Positions 9,875-17,686 of a stretch of 64,000 nucleotides of DNA are shown in pieces (positions within the stretch are counted from its first letter, which is position 1; each line of letters begins with the position of its first letter). The position numbers were made by a program, and so were the translations under genes. Location: the NCBI RefSeq assembly GCF_042731755.1, contig NZ_JBHWLR010000007.1, positions 186,001 to 250,000 of the forward strand, read 5' to 3'. Origin of the DNA: Promicromonospora sp042731755 (GTDB lineage: Bacteria > Actinomycetota > Actinomycetes > Actinomycetales > Cellulomonadaceae). The notes beneath the pieces were generated by a model, which had not been told where the DNA came from, ran no database searches, and saw only the letters and a program-made list of their open reading frames with translations.

Positions 9875-11203
9875 CTACTTCGGCAGCCTGACGTCGGTCC
9901 AGGTGAGGCGGTGGTCGCTGCTCGGGAACGGGTAGACGCCCGTGAGCCGGGACAGCGGGTCGGCCGCGGCCGGCCAGAAGACGCCCGCGCCGCGGACGCG
10001 CAGGTCGCGGGACGGGAGCACGTAGTCGACGCGGAGGTTGCCCGGCGTCGTGTCGGCGAAGTCGGCCGTGTCGAGGGCCGGGTCGCCCTCGTGCGTCAGG
10101 TTCGCGCCCGCCTGGAGCGCGGAGGCCTCCGGGGCGCCCGCCGACGTCGGCCGCGGGTCGGTGATGCGGGGGTGGCGCAGGAGCTGGTCGATCGCCGGGA
10201 CGCCGTCGTCACCCGTGGCGGAGTCGCCGTCGCGCGGGTCGGCGTTGTAGTCGCCCACGATCACGAACGACGAGCCGGGCCGCAGCCCGCCGCGCCGGCC
10301 CTCGTCGTCGTACACGTAGCGTGCCGCACGGCCGCCGCGCACGTAGTCCGCCCAGAAGCGGATCTCGTCGTGGTTGCGCAAGCCGTTGCGGTCCTCGGCC
10401 CCGTCGAACGACGGCGGCGTCGGGTGCGCGGCCAGCACGTGCACCGTCTCGCGACCCACGCGGACCGGCACGTCCCAGTGCGACTTGGACGACAGGGGCA
10501 GCACCGCCAGCTCCTCGGCGGAGTACCAGTCGGCCGGGGCGGCGGTGGCGGGATCGTCCGGCAGGAGCGCGCCCGGCATGTCCTGCCACCTGAAGCCCTG
10601 GAACGTGCGGACGTCGCGGTGCTGGATCGGGTACTTGGACAGCACGACCATGCCGTACTGCCCCGGGAACAGGCCAAACCCGAGCGCGTCGTCGCCGCCC
10701 CCGACCGTCCCGTCGTTGTTCAGGTCGAACCCGCTCGGGATCCCGGTGTTCGACGGCGCCACGAACGCGTACGGGTACTCCACCGGCTTGCCCGTGCCCT
10801 GCGGCACCTCCAGGTAGTTCTCGCGGAACAGGTCGGCCGCGGCGTACGGGTCGGCGTCGCCCGAGTAGTCGAACTCGTTGAGCAGCACGACGTCCGGGTT
10901 CGCGTGCTGGATCACCTCGGCCACCGTCGTCGCCTGGACGTCGTCACGCGTGGACAGGTCGGCGACGAGCTCGCCCTCCGTCGCGCGGTTGAGCGACAGG
11001 TTGTAGGTCGCGGCGCGCAGGGTCCGGGGCGTGGCGTGGTTCCGGTCGTGCCCGGCCGACGTCGCCGCGTGGCCGCCGTCCGGCGTCGGACCGGTCGGTG
11101 TGGTGCCCGCCGAGGCCGTGCTCGCCGAGGCGAGGAAGGCCCCGGCCAGCAGGGCCGCTGCCGCGGCCGCGCCGGTCAGGCGCGAGGGGGTGCTGGCTCG
11201 CAT
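9875..11203 (-). CDS. secreted endonuclease/exonuclease/phosphatase-family protein
   Basis: A 442-residue exported hydrolase of the DNase I/phosphodiesterase fold. Residues 1-32 form a Sec signal peptide ending ASTASA. Family marks are RAATYNLSLNR, PDVVLLNEFDY (metal-binding Glu), the HVLAAHPTPPSFDG block, FVIVGDYNADP (catalytic Asp/Asn) and the terminal FPSSDHRLTW with the catalytic His. The insert with FDLNNDGTVGGGDDALG resembles a dockerin-like Ca-binding loop. ATG 11203 is preceded by AAGGAG at a good distance; the longer frame upstream is not used. The substrate (nucleic acid, lipid or phosphoester) cannot be told from sequence. Confidence 0.9.
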   Translation of the reverse strand: MRASTPSRLTGAAAAAALLAGAFLASASTASAGTTPTGPTPDGGHAATSAGHDRNHATPRTLRAATYNLSLNRATEGELVADLSTRDDVQATTVAEVIQHANPDVVLLNEFDYSGDADPYAAADLFRENYLEVPQGTGKPVEYPYAFVAPSNTGIPSGFDLNNDGTVGGGDDALGFGLFPGQYGMVVLSKYPIQHRDVRTFQGFRWQDMPGALLPDDPATAAPADWYSAEELAVLPLSSKSHWDVPVRVGRETVHVLAAHPTPPSFDGAEDRNGLRNHDEIRFWADYVRGGRAARYVYDDEGRRGGLRPGSSFVIVGDYNADPRDGDSATGDDGVPAIDQLLRHPRITDPRPTSAGAPEASALQAGANLTHEGDPALDTADFADTTPGNLRVDYVLPSRDLRVRGAGVFWPAAADPLSRLTGVYPFPSSDHRLTWTDVRLPK

Positions 11204-11467
11204 GACTGCTCCTTCGTCGGGGTGTCGTGCGCGGGTGGTCCGCGTCAGACACCGTAGGACGGCGCCCGCTCGCGCGGGTGAACGACGCGTGAACAGCCCC
11301 GCCGGCGCGGTGCCGCGGGCCGGGGCGGAGGCCGCTCGACGGGCCGTGATCGAATCGTTGTGCGCTCGCCACCAGTACGGACGTTCGAGACGGTAGTTTT
11401 CCGGGGCGGCCGGAGGTGGCCGCGGCGAGGGCGTCCGCCGTCGTGCCGAACCCAAAGGAAGAACTTG
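11204..11467. other. divergent intergenic region
   Basis: This stretch carries the promoters of the leftward secreted hydrolase and the rightward lipoprotein. AAGGAG at 11208-11213 (minus strand) and AAAGGAAG near 11454 serve the two starts. No gene and no strong inverted repeat were seen. Confidence 0.5.
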
Positions 11468-12025
11468 ATGATCCGCACCCTCCGTCCCGCCCGCCGTCCC
11501 GCCCGGCTGCTGGCCGCCGCGGCCGCAGCGACCGTCTCGCTGACCCTGCTCTCCGGCTGCTCGGTCCTCGACGGGATCCTGTCGAGCGGCGAGGCCCCGC
11601 GTGACGAGCCGGGCGGCGAGATCACCGCCTCCGCCGACGCGGACGCCTTCGAGATCCTGAAGGGTGACTGCATCGACCTGGAGGCCCTCGACGGTTACGG
11701 CGAGTCCGCGGAGGGCGAGGACTTCGAGGTCGAGTCGGTGCCCGTGGTGCCGTGCGCCGAGGAGCACACCGGTGAGGTCTACGCCGAGCTCATCATGGAC
11801 GACGCCGAGTACCCGGGCGACGAGGCCATGTCGAAGAAGTTCGACGAGTGGTGCTACGACGAGTTCGAGAAGTTCGTGGGCGTCTCCTACGACGAGTCCG
11901 TCTACGGCTACACCGGCTTCTACCCGACCCAGGCCACCTGGGACCAGCTGAACGACCGCTCCCTGCAGTGCATCATCAGCTCCGAGGAGCCGTTCACGGG
12001 CAGCCTCAAGGGCGTCGCGAAGTAA
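11468..12025 (+). CDS. septum-formation-type lipoprotein
   Basis: A 185-residue exported lipoprotein with a signal peptide ending in lipobox LLSGC (residues ~29-33). The acidic mature part contains four Cys (GDCID, VPCAEEHTGEVYA, WCYDEF, LQCIIS), the spacing and the PCxxxHxxEVYA motif of the actinobacterial septum formation (Septum_form) domain. Role is not known in detail: such proteins are surface or periplasmic and often near division or stress genes, neither of which is evident here. ATG 11468 follows AAAGGAAG. Its last 20 bases overlap the convergent MFS gene. Confidence 0.82.
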   Translation: MIRTLRPARRPARLLAAAAAATVSLTLLSGCSVLDGILSSGEAPRDEPGGEITASADADAFEILKGDCIDLEALDGYGESAEGEDFEVESVPVVPCAEEHTGEVYAELIMDDAEYPGDEAMSKKFDEWCYDEFEKFVGVSYDESVYGYTGFYPTQATWDQLNDRSLQCIISSEEPFTGSLKGVAK

Positions 12026-13253
12026 CTCCCGGCACGTCGGCGTGCGGCGTCGCGGTCCGGCGGGCCGCGACCCGCACGTCGACCGCGACGACCACGAGCG
12101 CGGCGAGCACGAAGAACGCCCCGACCAGGGGCACCGTGTCGATGCCCACCGTGGCCACCACGAGCGCCCCGAGCGCCGCCCCGCCGCCGATCCCGATGTT
12201 GAACACCGAGCTCGAGATCGCGGTCGCCGACTCGGTGGCGCCCGGGGCGACCTGCATGGACAGGAACGACAGGGCCGGCGGGATCGCGCTGAACGCGAGG
12301 CCGAACAGGGCCAGGCCCGCCAGGGCGACGGCCGGGACGTGGCCCAGCGCCCACAGCAGCAACAGCGCGCCGGTCAGCCCGCCGAGCGCCACGAGCACCG
12401 TCTGCCACGGCCGCTTGTCGAGCACCTGGCCGATCAGCAGCGTCCCCGCCAGGCCCGCGGCGCCCTGGGCCAGCAGCAGCGCGCTCAGGTAGCGGTCGGG
12501 GAACCCCGCCGTCTCCAGCAGGAACTGGGTGACGAACGTGATCATCATGAAGCCGCCCGTCACGAGCAGCACCGTGACCACCATGAGCACCACGAAGCGG
12601 CGCATGCTGGGGTGCGTGCCGGTGGCGGTGCCGCTCTGCTCGGCGTCGACGTCCGGCATGGCGATCGCCATCGCGAGGCACGCCAGCAGGCTCACCACGG
12701 AGAAGACGAGGAACGCGGTGCGCCAGCCCGCCTGCTGGCCCACCCAGGTGCCGAGCGGCACGCCGAGCAGCGGGGCGAGCGAGTTGCCGATGGCGAGGCG
12801 CGCGATCATCTTGCCGCGGACGGCGGGGGCGAACAGGCTCGCGGCGGCCGGCGTGACGACCGACCAGAACAGCGCCTGGCCCAGCGCCGTGACCATGCGC
12901 GCGGCCATCAGGTCCGCGTAGTCGGCCGCGACCGCCGACCACAGCGTCCCGACGGTGCACACCGCGGTGGTCGCCGCCAGCACCCAGCGGCGCGGGAACC
13001 GGCGGGTCAGGCGCGACAGGGGCAGCGACGCGAGCACGACGACGGCGGCGTACGCCGTGACCAGCAGCCCCACCTCGGACGTGCTGCGGCCCAGGTCGGG
13101 GGCGATGAGGGTGAGCAGGCCGCCCGGGAGGTTCTCCGCCGTCACGAAGGTGAAGGCGCTCACCGAGAGCGCGATCAGCGCGACGGCCGCGCGGCGCTGG
13201 TCCACCGGGGGTGCGGCAAAGGCCGCTGCGGCGGCAGGGCTGTTCGCGGTCAT
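12006..13253 (-). CDS. MFS transporter, AraJ/sugar-efflux type
   Basis: A 415-residue major facilitator with twelve predicted membrane segments. Motif A-like LSRLTRRFPRRW lies between TM2 and TM3, and ALGQALFWSVVTPAAASLFAP is typical of the AraJ/YdeA drug or sugar efflux branch. Substrate cannot be deduced. The ATG at 13251-13253 faces the M6 peptidase gene across a 257-bp region, and the 3' end overlaps the lipoprotein gene by 20 bp on the opposite strand. Confidence 0.9.
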   Translation of the reverse strand: MTANSPAAAAAFAAPPVDQRRAAVALIALSVSAFTFVTAENLPGGLLTLIAPDLGRSTSEVGLLVTAYAAVVVLASLPLSRLTRRFPRRWVLAATTAVCTVGTLWSAVAADYADLMAARMVTALGQALFWSVVTPAAASLFAPAVRGKMIARLAIGNSLAPLLGVPLGTWVGQQAGWRTAFLVFSVVSLLACLAMAIAMPDVDAEQSGTATGTHPSMRRFVVLMVVTVLLVTGGFMMITFVTQFLLETAGFPDRYLSALLLAQGAAGLAGTLLIGQVLDKRPWQTVLVALGGLTGALLLLWALGHVPAVALAGLALFGLAFSAIPPALSFLSMQVAPGATESATAISSSVFNIGIGGGAALGALVVATVGIDTVPLVGAFFVLAALVVVAVDVRVAARRTATPHADVPGVTSRRP

Positions 13254-13367
13254 GTGGTCTCCGGCGGGTCGACGGGCGTGGGCTCACCCGGACGACGAGC
13301 CGGCCCGGCGGACATCGACCAAAGTACGCGGCCTCGAACCGATTCTACGAGCCCATTCCCGGCATAC

Positions 13368-13410
13368 GTTCTGAACCAGAACTGTGTCCTAGGCAACATT
13401 GTCGTAATAT
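13368..13410 (+). promoter_or_regulatory. candidate promoter and operator of the M6 peptidase gene
   Basis: A perfect inverted repeat GTTCTG-AAC-CAGAAC (13368-13382) lies just upstream of an AT-rich TAATAT at 13405-13410, unusual in this GC-rich sequence and well placed as a -10 box. No good -35 is present where the repeat ends, which fits control by a regulator bound there. The start codon is 100 bases further on. Confidence 0.5.
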
Positions 13411-13510
13411 TTCCCTGGTTTCCTCCTCCGTGGACAAAGGTGTCCAGCAGGTCCGGGGCCCGTACGCACCACCTCCTCGTCCCGGACGCAGCTCTCTTCA
13501 CGGAGGAAAC

Positions 13511-15829
13511 ATGAACTCACGTCTCTGTGCGGTCGGTGCGGGAGCAGCGTTGCTGCTCTCGGCCGCCGTCGTGCCGATCACCGCTTCCGCGGCGCCACCG
13601 GTCGAGGAGCCGCCGCAGCAGGCAGCACCCGCCAAGGAGGACAACCGTCCGGACGCCCTCGCGGAGAAGCAGACCGAGAAGCGGCAGATCGCCGTCGACA
13701 TGGTCGCGACCGGCCAGGCGAAGGTCGAGACGCGCGGGTCGGGCAAGCACAAGTCCAAGGTCGTGGAGATCTCTCCGCGCGAGTACGTCGAGTACGGCGT
13801 CGAGGAGACCGCGCAGCTCTTCAGCATCCTGGTCGACTTCGGCGACCAGACCGACGAGCGCTACCCGGACTCGACCGCCGGCCCGGCGCACAACGAGATC
13901 CCGGAGCCCGTGCGGAGCGACAACTCCACCTACTGGGAGTCCGACTTCTCGCGCGAGCACTACCAGGAGATGTTCTTCACCGGCCTGGAGGACCAGGACG
14001 GGGAGTCGTTCGCCGGCGTCTACGACGAGATGTCGTCGGGCCGGTTCGACCTCCAGGGCGATGTGTCCGACTGGGTGACCGTGCCCTACAGCACGGCCTC
14101 CTACGGCACCACGGAGTCCGGCACGGACATGACGCGGTTCGTCCAGGACAGCGCGAACGCCTGGTACGACCAGCAGGTCGCGGCGGGCAAGTCCGCCGAG
14201 GAGATCGACGCGTACCTGAAGTCGTTCGACGTCTGGGACCGCTACGACATGGACGGCGACGGCATCACCGCCGAGCCCGACGGCTACATCGACCACTTCC
14301 AGGCGATCCACGCCGGCGAGGGCGAGGAGGCCGGCGCGCCCGAGGAGGCCATCTGGTCGCACCGCTGGGCGGTCAACCAGGGCGGCCTCGGCTCGGACGG
14401 CCCGGCCGACTTCCCGAAGCTCGGCGGCATCAAGATCGGTGACTCCGACCTCTGGATCCGCGACTACACCACGGAGCCGGAGAACGGCGGCCTCGGCGTG
14501 TTCGCGCACGAGTTCGGCCACGACCTCGGCCTGCCGGACTACTACGACACCGCGGGTGGCGAGAACGGCACCGGATACTGGAACCTCATGAGCTCCGGCT
14601 CGTGGATGGGCCACGGCGACGGCACCATCGGCACCACGCCGAACCACATGGGCGCCACCGAGAAGCTCTTCCTGGGCTGGCTCGACTACGAGACGGTGGA
14701 GCCGGGCGAGACCGAGCGCATCAAGCTCGGCCCGTCGTTCCACGCCACGACGCGCGCGCAGGCGGCGATCGTGAACCTGCCGGACGGCGTCGCGCGGGAG
14801 GACCTGGGCGAGAAGTACGGCATCGCGCCGTTCGACGGCGAGTTCGTCTACTCCGGTACCGGCAACGACCTGAACAACACGATCGCGTCGCCGTCGTTCA
14901 CCGTGCCGGCCGGCGCCTCGCTGACCGCCAAGGTGCAGTACGACATCGAGGTGGACTTCGACTACGCGTTCGCCGAGATCTCGACGGACGGCGGCTCCAC
15001 GTGGACCGCGCTGGCGAACAACCTGTCGACGGACACGGACCCGAACGGCACCAACCCGGGCTCCGGCATCACCGGCAGCTCGGACGGCGCCTGGGTGGAC
15101 CTGACCGCCGACCTGGCGGACTACGCCGGCCAGACGGCACAGGTCCGGTTCCGCTACTCCAGCGACGGCGGCACCAACGAGGCCGGCTTCGCGGTCGACG
15201 ACGTCGCCGTGGGCGACGCGCTGACCGAGGACTTCACGGACACCACCGACTGGACCGTCGACGGCTTCGTGCCGGTCGGCGCCGACGGCGCCTACGAGGT
15301 CACCTACCAGCACTACTACGTGGCCGAGAACCGCGTGTACGGCGGGTACGACGCCACGCTGAAGACGGGCCCGTACAACTTCGGCTGGGGCTTCACCAAC
15401 AGCAACAAGGTGGAGCACTACCCGTACCAGGACGGCCTGCTGGTCTGGTACGTGAACAGCCGGTTCGGCGACAACAACACGTCGCAGCACCAGGGTGGCG
15501 GCCAGGCCCTGCCGGTCGACGCCCGCGCCAAGGCGCTGAAGTGGTCGGACGGCACCATCGCCCGCAACCGCATCCAGTCCTTCGACGCCACGTTCGGCCT
15601 GCAGAAGACGGACGCGCTGTCGCTGCACCGTGAGGTGTCGGCCACGTCGCTGACCACGCTGCGGCTGGGCAAGCAGAAGGCCGTCTCGACGTTCGACGAC
15701 ACCAACCCGCTCGCCTACTACGACACCGACAACCCTGGCCACTCGGTCAAGGTCGGCGGCACCGGCACCACCATCAAGGTGCTCACGGAGGACAGCAAGA
15801 CCGGTCACATGACCATCCAGGTCAACTGA
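13511..15829 (+). CDS. secreted immune inhibitor A-type M6 metallopeptidase
   Basis: A 772-residue secreted zinc endopeptidase. A signal peptide (about 1-29, ending ASA) is followed by a Pro/Gln/Lys-rich propeptide and the M6 catalytic domain. The zinc motif HEFGHDLGLPD spans residues 333-343 (His333, Glu334, His337), and DGDGITAEPDGYIDHF is the typical Ca-binding stretch upstream. The ~170-residue insert with DGGSTWTAL repeats (residues ~450-590) resembles the beta-sandwich of M6 peptidases. Such enzymes digest extracellular proteins. GGAGGAAAC precedes ATG 13511. The unit ends at the 19-bp-stem hairpin at 15847-15892. Confidence 0.94.
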   Translation: MNSRLCAVGAGAALLLSAAVVPITASAAPPVEEPPQQAAPAKEDNRPDALAEKQTEKRQIAVDMVATGQAKVETRGSGKHKSKVVEISPREYVEYGVEETAQLFSILVDFGDQTDERYPDSTAGPAHNEIPEPVRSDNSTYWESDFSREHYQEMFFTGLEDQDGESFAGVYDEMSSGRFDLQGDVSDWVTVPYSTASYGTTESGTDMTRFVQDSANAWYDQQVAAGKSAEEIDAYLKSFDVWDRYDMDGDGITAEPDGYIDHFQAIHAGEGEEAGAPEEAIWSHRWAVNQGGLGSDGPADFPKLGGIKIGDSDLWIRDYTTEPENGGLGVFAHEFGHDLGLPDYYDTAGGENGTGYWNLMSSGSWMGHGDGTIGTTPNHMGATEKLFLGWLDYETVEPGETERIKLGPSFHATTRAQAAIVNLPDGVAREDLGEKYGIAPFDGEFVYSGTGNDLNNTIASPSFTVPAGASLTAKVQYDIEVDFDYAFAEISTDGGSTWTALANNLSTDTDPNGTNPGSGITGSSDGAWVDLTADLADYAGQTAQVRFRYSSDGGTNEAGFAVDDVAVGDALTEDFTDTTDWTVDGFVPVGADGAYEVTYQHYYVAENRVYGGYDATLKTGPYNFGWGFTNSNKVEHYPYQDGLLVWYVNSRFGDNNTSQHQGGGQALPVDARAKALKWSDGTIARNRIQSFDATFGLQKTDALSLHREVSATSLTTLRLGKQKAVSTFDDTNPLAYYDTDNPGHSVKVGGTGTTIKVLTEDSKTGHMTIQVN

Positions 15830-15846
15830 CCTCCTCCCACCACTGA

Positions 15847-15892
15847 CGTGTCAGACGCTCAGGTCCCTCGGGTGACCTGAGCGTCTGACACG
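15847..15892. terminator. hairpin terminator, TGTCAGAC family
   Basis: A perfect 19-bp stem, CGTGTCAGACGCTCAGGTC at 15847-15865 and its complement at 15874-15892, with an eight-base loop. It has no T-tract. The outer stem sequence recurs, slightly changed, at 55189-55230. Confidence 0.85.
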
Positions 15893-15917
15893 TTCTGCGG
15901 GCACTACGCTCGAACGC

Positions 15918-16898
15918 ATGACACACCTGCGATGGGGCATCCTGGCGGCCGGCGGGATCGCCGCGAGCTTCACATCAGACCTGAACGACAACGGCTTCAC
16001 CGTGCAGGCGGTGGGGTCACGATCCCTGGAGAAGGCCCGCGAGTTCGCCGACCGGTTCGGCATCCCGACGGCGCACGGCTCCTACGAGAACCTCGTGGCC
16101 GACCCCGAGGTCGACATCGTCTACGTGGCGACGCCGCACCCGTTCCACGCCGAGGCCGCGAAGCTCGTGCTGGAGGCCGGCAAGCACGTGCTGGTCGAGA
16201 AGCCGTTCACGCTCAACGCCGCCGAGGCGCGCGAGATCGTGGACCTGGCGGAGTCGAAGGGGCTCGTGGTCCTGGAGGCCATGTGGACCCGGTTCCTGCC
16301 GCACATGGCGCGCGTGCGCGAGATCATCGCGTCGGGCGCGCTGGGCGAGGTGCGGACCCTGATGGTGGACCACACCCAGGACCTGCCCGACGACCCGGCC
16401 CACCGCATCAATGACCTCGCCCTGGGCGGCGGCTCCCTGCTGGACCTGGGCATCTACCCGGTCTCGTTCGCCTGGGACCTGTTCGGCGAGCCGCTCACCG
16501 TGCAGTCGCACGCCACGTTCAAGGAGACGGGCGCGGACGCCACCGTCGCCACGATCTTCGGGTACGACGGCGCCCGGGTCGCGACGACCGTCTCGGCGTC
16601 CGACACCCGCGGGCCCAACCGGGCCTCGATCCTGGGCACCGAGGGCCGCATCGAGATCGACGCGACCTGGTACAACCCGTCGACCGTGCACGTCTACGAC
16701 GCCTCGGGCACCGAGACCGAGACGTTCCGCGCCGAGGTGACGGGCCGCGGCATGCACTTCCAGGCGGCCGAGGCCGAGCGCCTGGTGGCGGCCGGCGAGC
16801 TGGACAGCCCGCTGCTCCCGCGCGAGGAGTCGGTGGCGATCATGGCCACGCTGGACACGATCCGCGAGCAGATCGGCCTGGTCTACCCGGGGGAGTGA
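15918..16898 (+). CDS. Gfo/Idh/MocA-family oxidoreductase
   Basis: A 326-residue NAD(P)-dependent dehydrogenase. The N-terminal Rossmann fold opens with WGILAAGGIAASF, followed by VYVATPHPFHAE and the family mark VEKPFTLNAAEA (Lys of the EKP motif, near residue 93); the C-terminal alpha/beta domain includes DLGIYPVSFAWDLFGEP. Proteins of this branch oxidise or reduce sugars, inositols or trans-dihydrodiols; the exact substrate is not visible. It is a single-gene unit ending at the damaged hairpin next to the first gap. Confidence 0.9.
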   Translation: MTHLRWGILAAGGIAASFTSDLNDNGFTVQAVGSRSLEKAREFADRFGIPTAHGSYENLVADPEVDIVYVATPHPFHAEAAKLVLEAGKHVLVEKPFTLNAAEAREIVDLAESKGLVVLEAMWTRFLPHMARVREIIASGALGEVRTLMVDHTQDLPDDPAHRINDLALGGGSLLDLGIYPVSFAWDLFGEPLTVQSHATFKETGADATVATIFGYDGARVATTVSASDTRGPNRASILGTEGRIEIDATWYNPSTVHVYDASGTETETFRAEVTGRGMHFQAAEAERLVAAGELDSPLLPREESVAIMATLDTIREQIGLVYPGE

Positions 16899-16902
16899 CC
16901 GT

Positions 16903-17129
16903 CTCTCCCCTTTGAGGCCCGGGTTTCTTCGCTTTGGTTTCCGGAAGCGAAAAAAACCCGGGCCCAAAAGTGGGTCGGGTTTCCCCTCTCCCCCAAGCAA
17001 AGGTANNNNNNNNNNGTTGCGAGAGAGGCGTGGCGGTCTTTTTCTCCGGTGGGGGCCTTCTTTTTCGCTCATGCCCCTGTTCGCCCCTCTCCGCGATCGG
17101 CCCGCCCGATCCCCCCCGGGCCTCAAAGG
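16903..17129. repeat. long-hairpin repeat broken by an assembly gap
   Basis: The left arm CCTTTGAGGCCCGGG (16909-16923), continuing to GCTTTGG, is matched on the far side of the gap by CCCGGGCCTCAAAGG at 17115-17129. A noisy version of the right arm also follows at once (16944-16970). The arms match the intact 37-bp hairpin at 22004-22081. Roughly 16940-17114 is low-quality read sequence, not genome. Confidence 0.75.
17006..17015. other. scaffold gap of 10 N
   Basis: Ten undetermined bases join two contig ends. The fixed length of 10 is a placeholder; judging from the hairpin arms on both sides, little or nothing is missing and the true distance is probably shorter. Confidence 0.98.
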
Positions 17130-17179
17130 TGATCAGGCTTCCGCATCTCCCGCGAGCAGCGGTACCGTGGCCCCGCCAA

Positions 17180-17282
17180 CGCGGGGAGCTCGGGGTAGCC
17201 GGGCTGAGAGGAAGGCCTGGGCACCACGCCCGACGCCGTCGACCCGATCACTTGAACTGGGTAATGCCAGCGGAAGGACGTG
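17180..17282 (+). promoter_or_regulatory. TPP (THI-box) riboswitch
   Basis: The conserved core of the thiamine pyrophosphate riboswitch is present in order: CGGGGTAGCCGGGCTGAGAG (17191-17210), then GACCCGATCACTTGAACTGG (17241-17260) and GTAATGCCAGCGGAAGGA (17261-17278). Known TPP riboswitches turn down thiamine synthesis and uptake genes when TPP is plentiful. Here it leads the thiamine-precursor uptake operon. A hairpin CGTGCC-TGAC-GGCACG (17279-17294) and a 20-bp palindrome (17311-17330) follow. Confidence 0.93.
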
Positions 17283-17357
17283 CCTGACGGCACGGGCGTT
17301 CGGTCGAGGCCGTCCCCTGCGCAGGGGACGTGGTCGCGCGCCCCCTGTCGGGAACCG

Positions 17358-17390
17358 GCGACCTCTGGCATGCCCGTGCACGGAGGTCGC
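17358..17390 (+). promoter_or_regulatory. ribosome-site sequestering hairpin
   Basis: GCGACCTCTG (17358-17367) can pair with CGGAGGTCGC (17381-17390), which contains the GGAGGT ribosome site of the first operon gene; one pair is G-U. This would hide the ribosome site and would be the expression platform of the upstream riboswitch, acting on translation. Confidence 0.65.
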
Positions 17391-17392
17391 AC

Positions 17393-17686
17393 ATGCTCGC
17401 CGAGATCCAGGTCTCTCCCCGCCCCAGCGGCACGCCCGACGCGCGGTACGCGCACGTCGACGCCGCCATCGCCGTCATCCAGGCGTCCGGGCTCACCTAC
17501 GAGGTGGGCGCCATGGGCACGTTCGTCCAGGGCAGCCCCGACGAGGTGTGGGCGCTGCTGCGCGCCGTCCACGAGGCGACGCTCGCCGCCGGCGCGGACG
17601 GCGTCCAGTCCAACATCAAGGTCAGCCAGGGCGCCGACGACGCCGGCCCCACCATCGCGGACCTCGTCACCAAGTTCCGGGCGTGA
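17393..17686 (+). CDS. thiamine-binding protein (MTH1187/YkoF-like)
   Basis: A 97-residue small soluble protein of the thiamine-binding (DUF77, MTH1187/YkoF) family with a ferredoxin-like fold. Marks are MLAEIQVSPRP at the start, YAHVDAAIAVIQASGLTYEVG, GTFVQGSPDEVW and the Cys-free SNIKVSQGADD near the end. It is the first gene under the TPP riboswitch and is followed by a thiX start that overlaps its stop as GTGA, so it probably helps bind or hand over thiamine or its precursor. ATG 17393 is set by GGAGGT at 17382-17387. Confidence 0.88.
   Translation: MLAEIQVSPRPSGTPDARYAHVDAAIAVIQASGLTYEVGAMGTFVQGSPDEVWALLRAVHEATLAAGADGVQSNIKVSQGADDAGPTIADLVTKFRA

Noticed and set aside
13517..15808. Long - strand frame opposite the M6 peptidase
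   Set aside because: Antisense shadow; the + strand has signal peptide, zinc motif and ribosome site.
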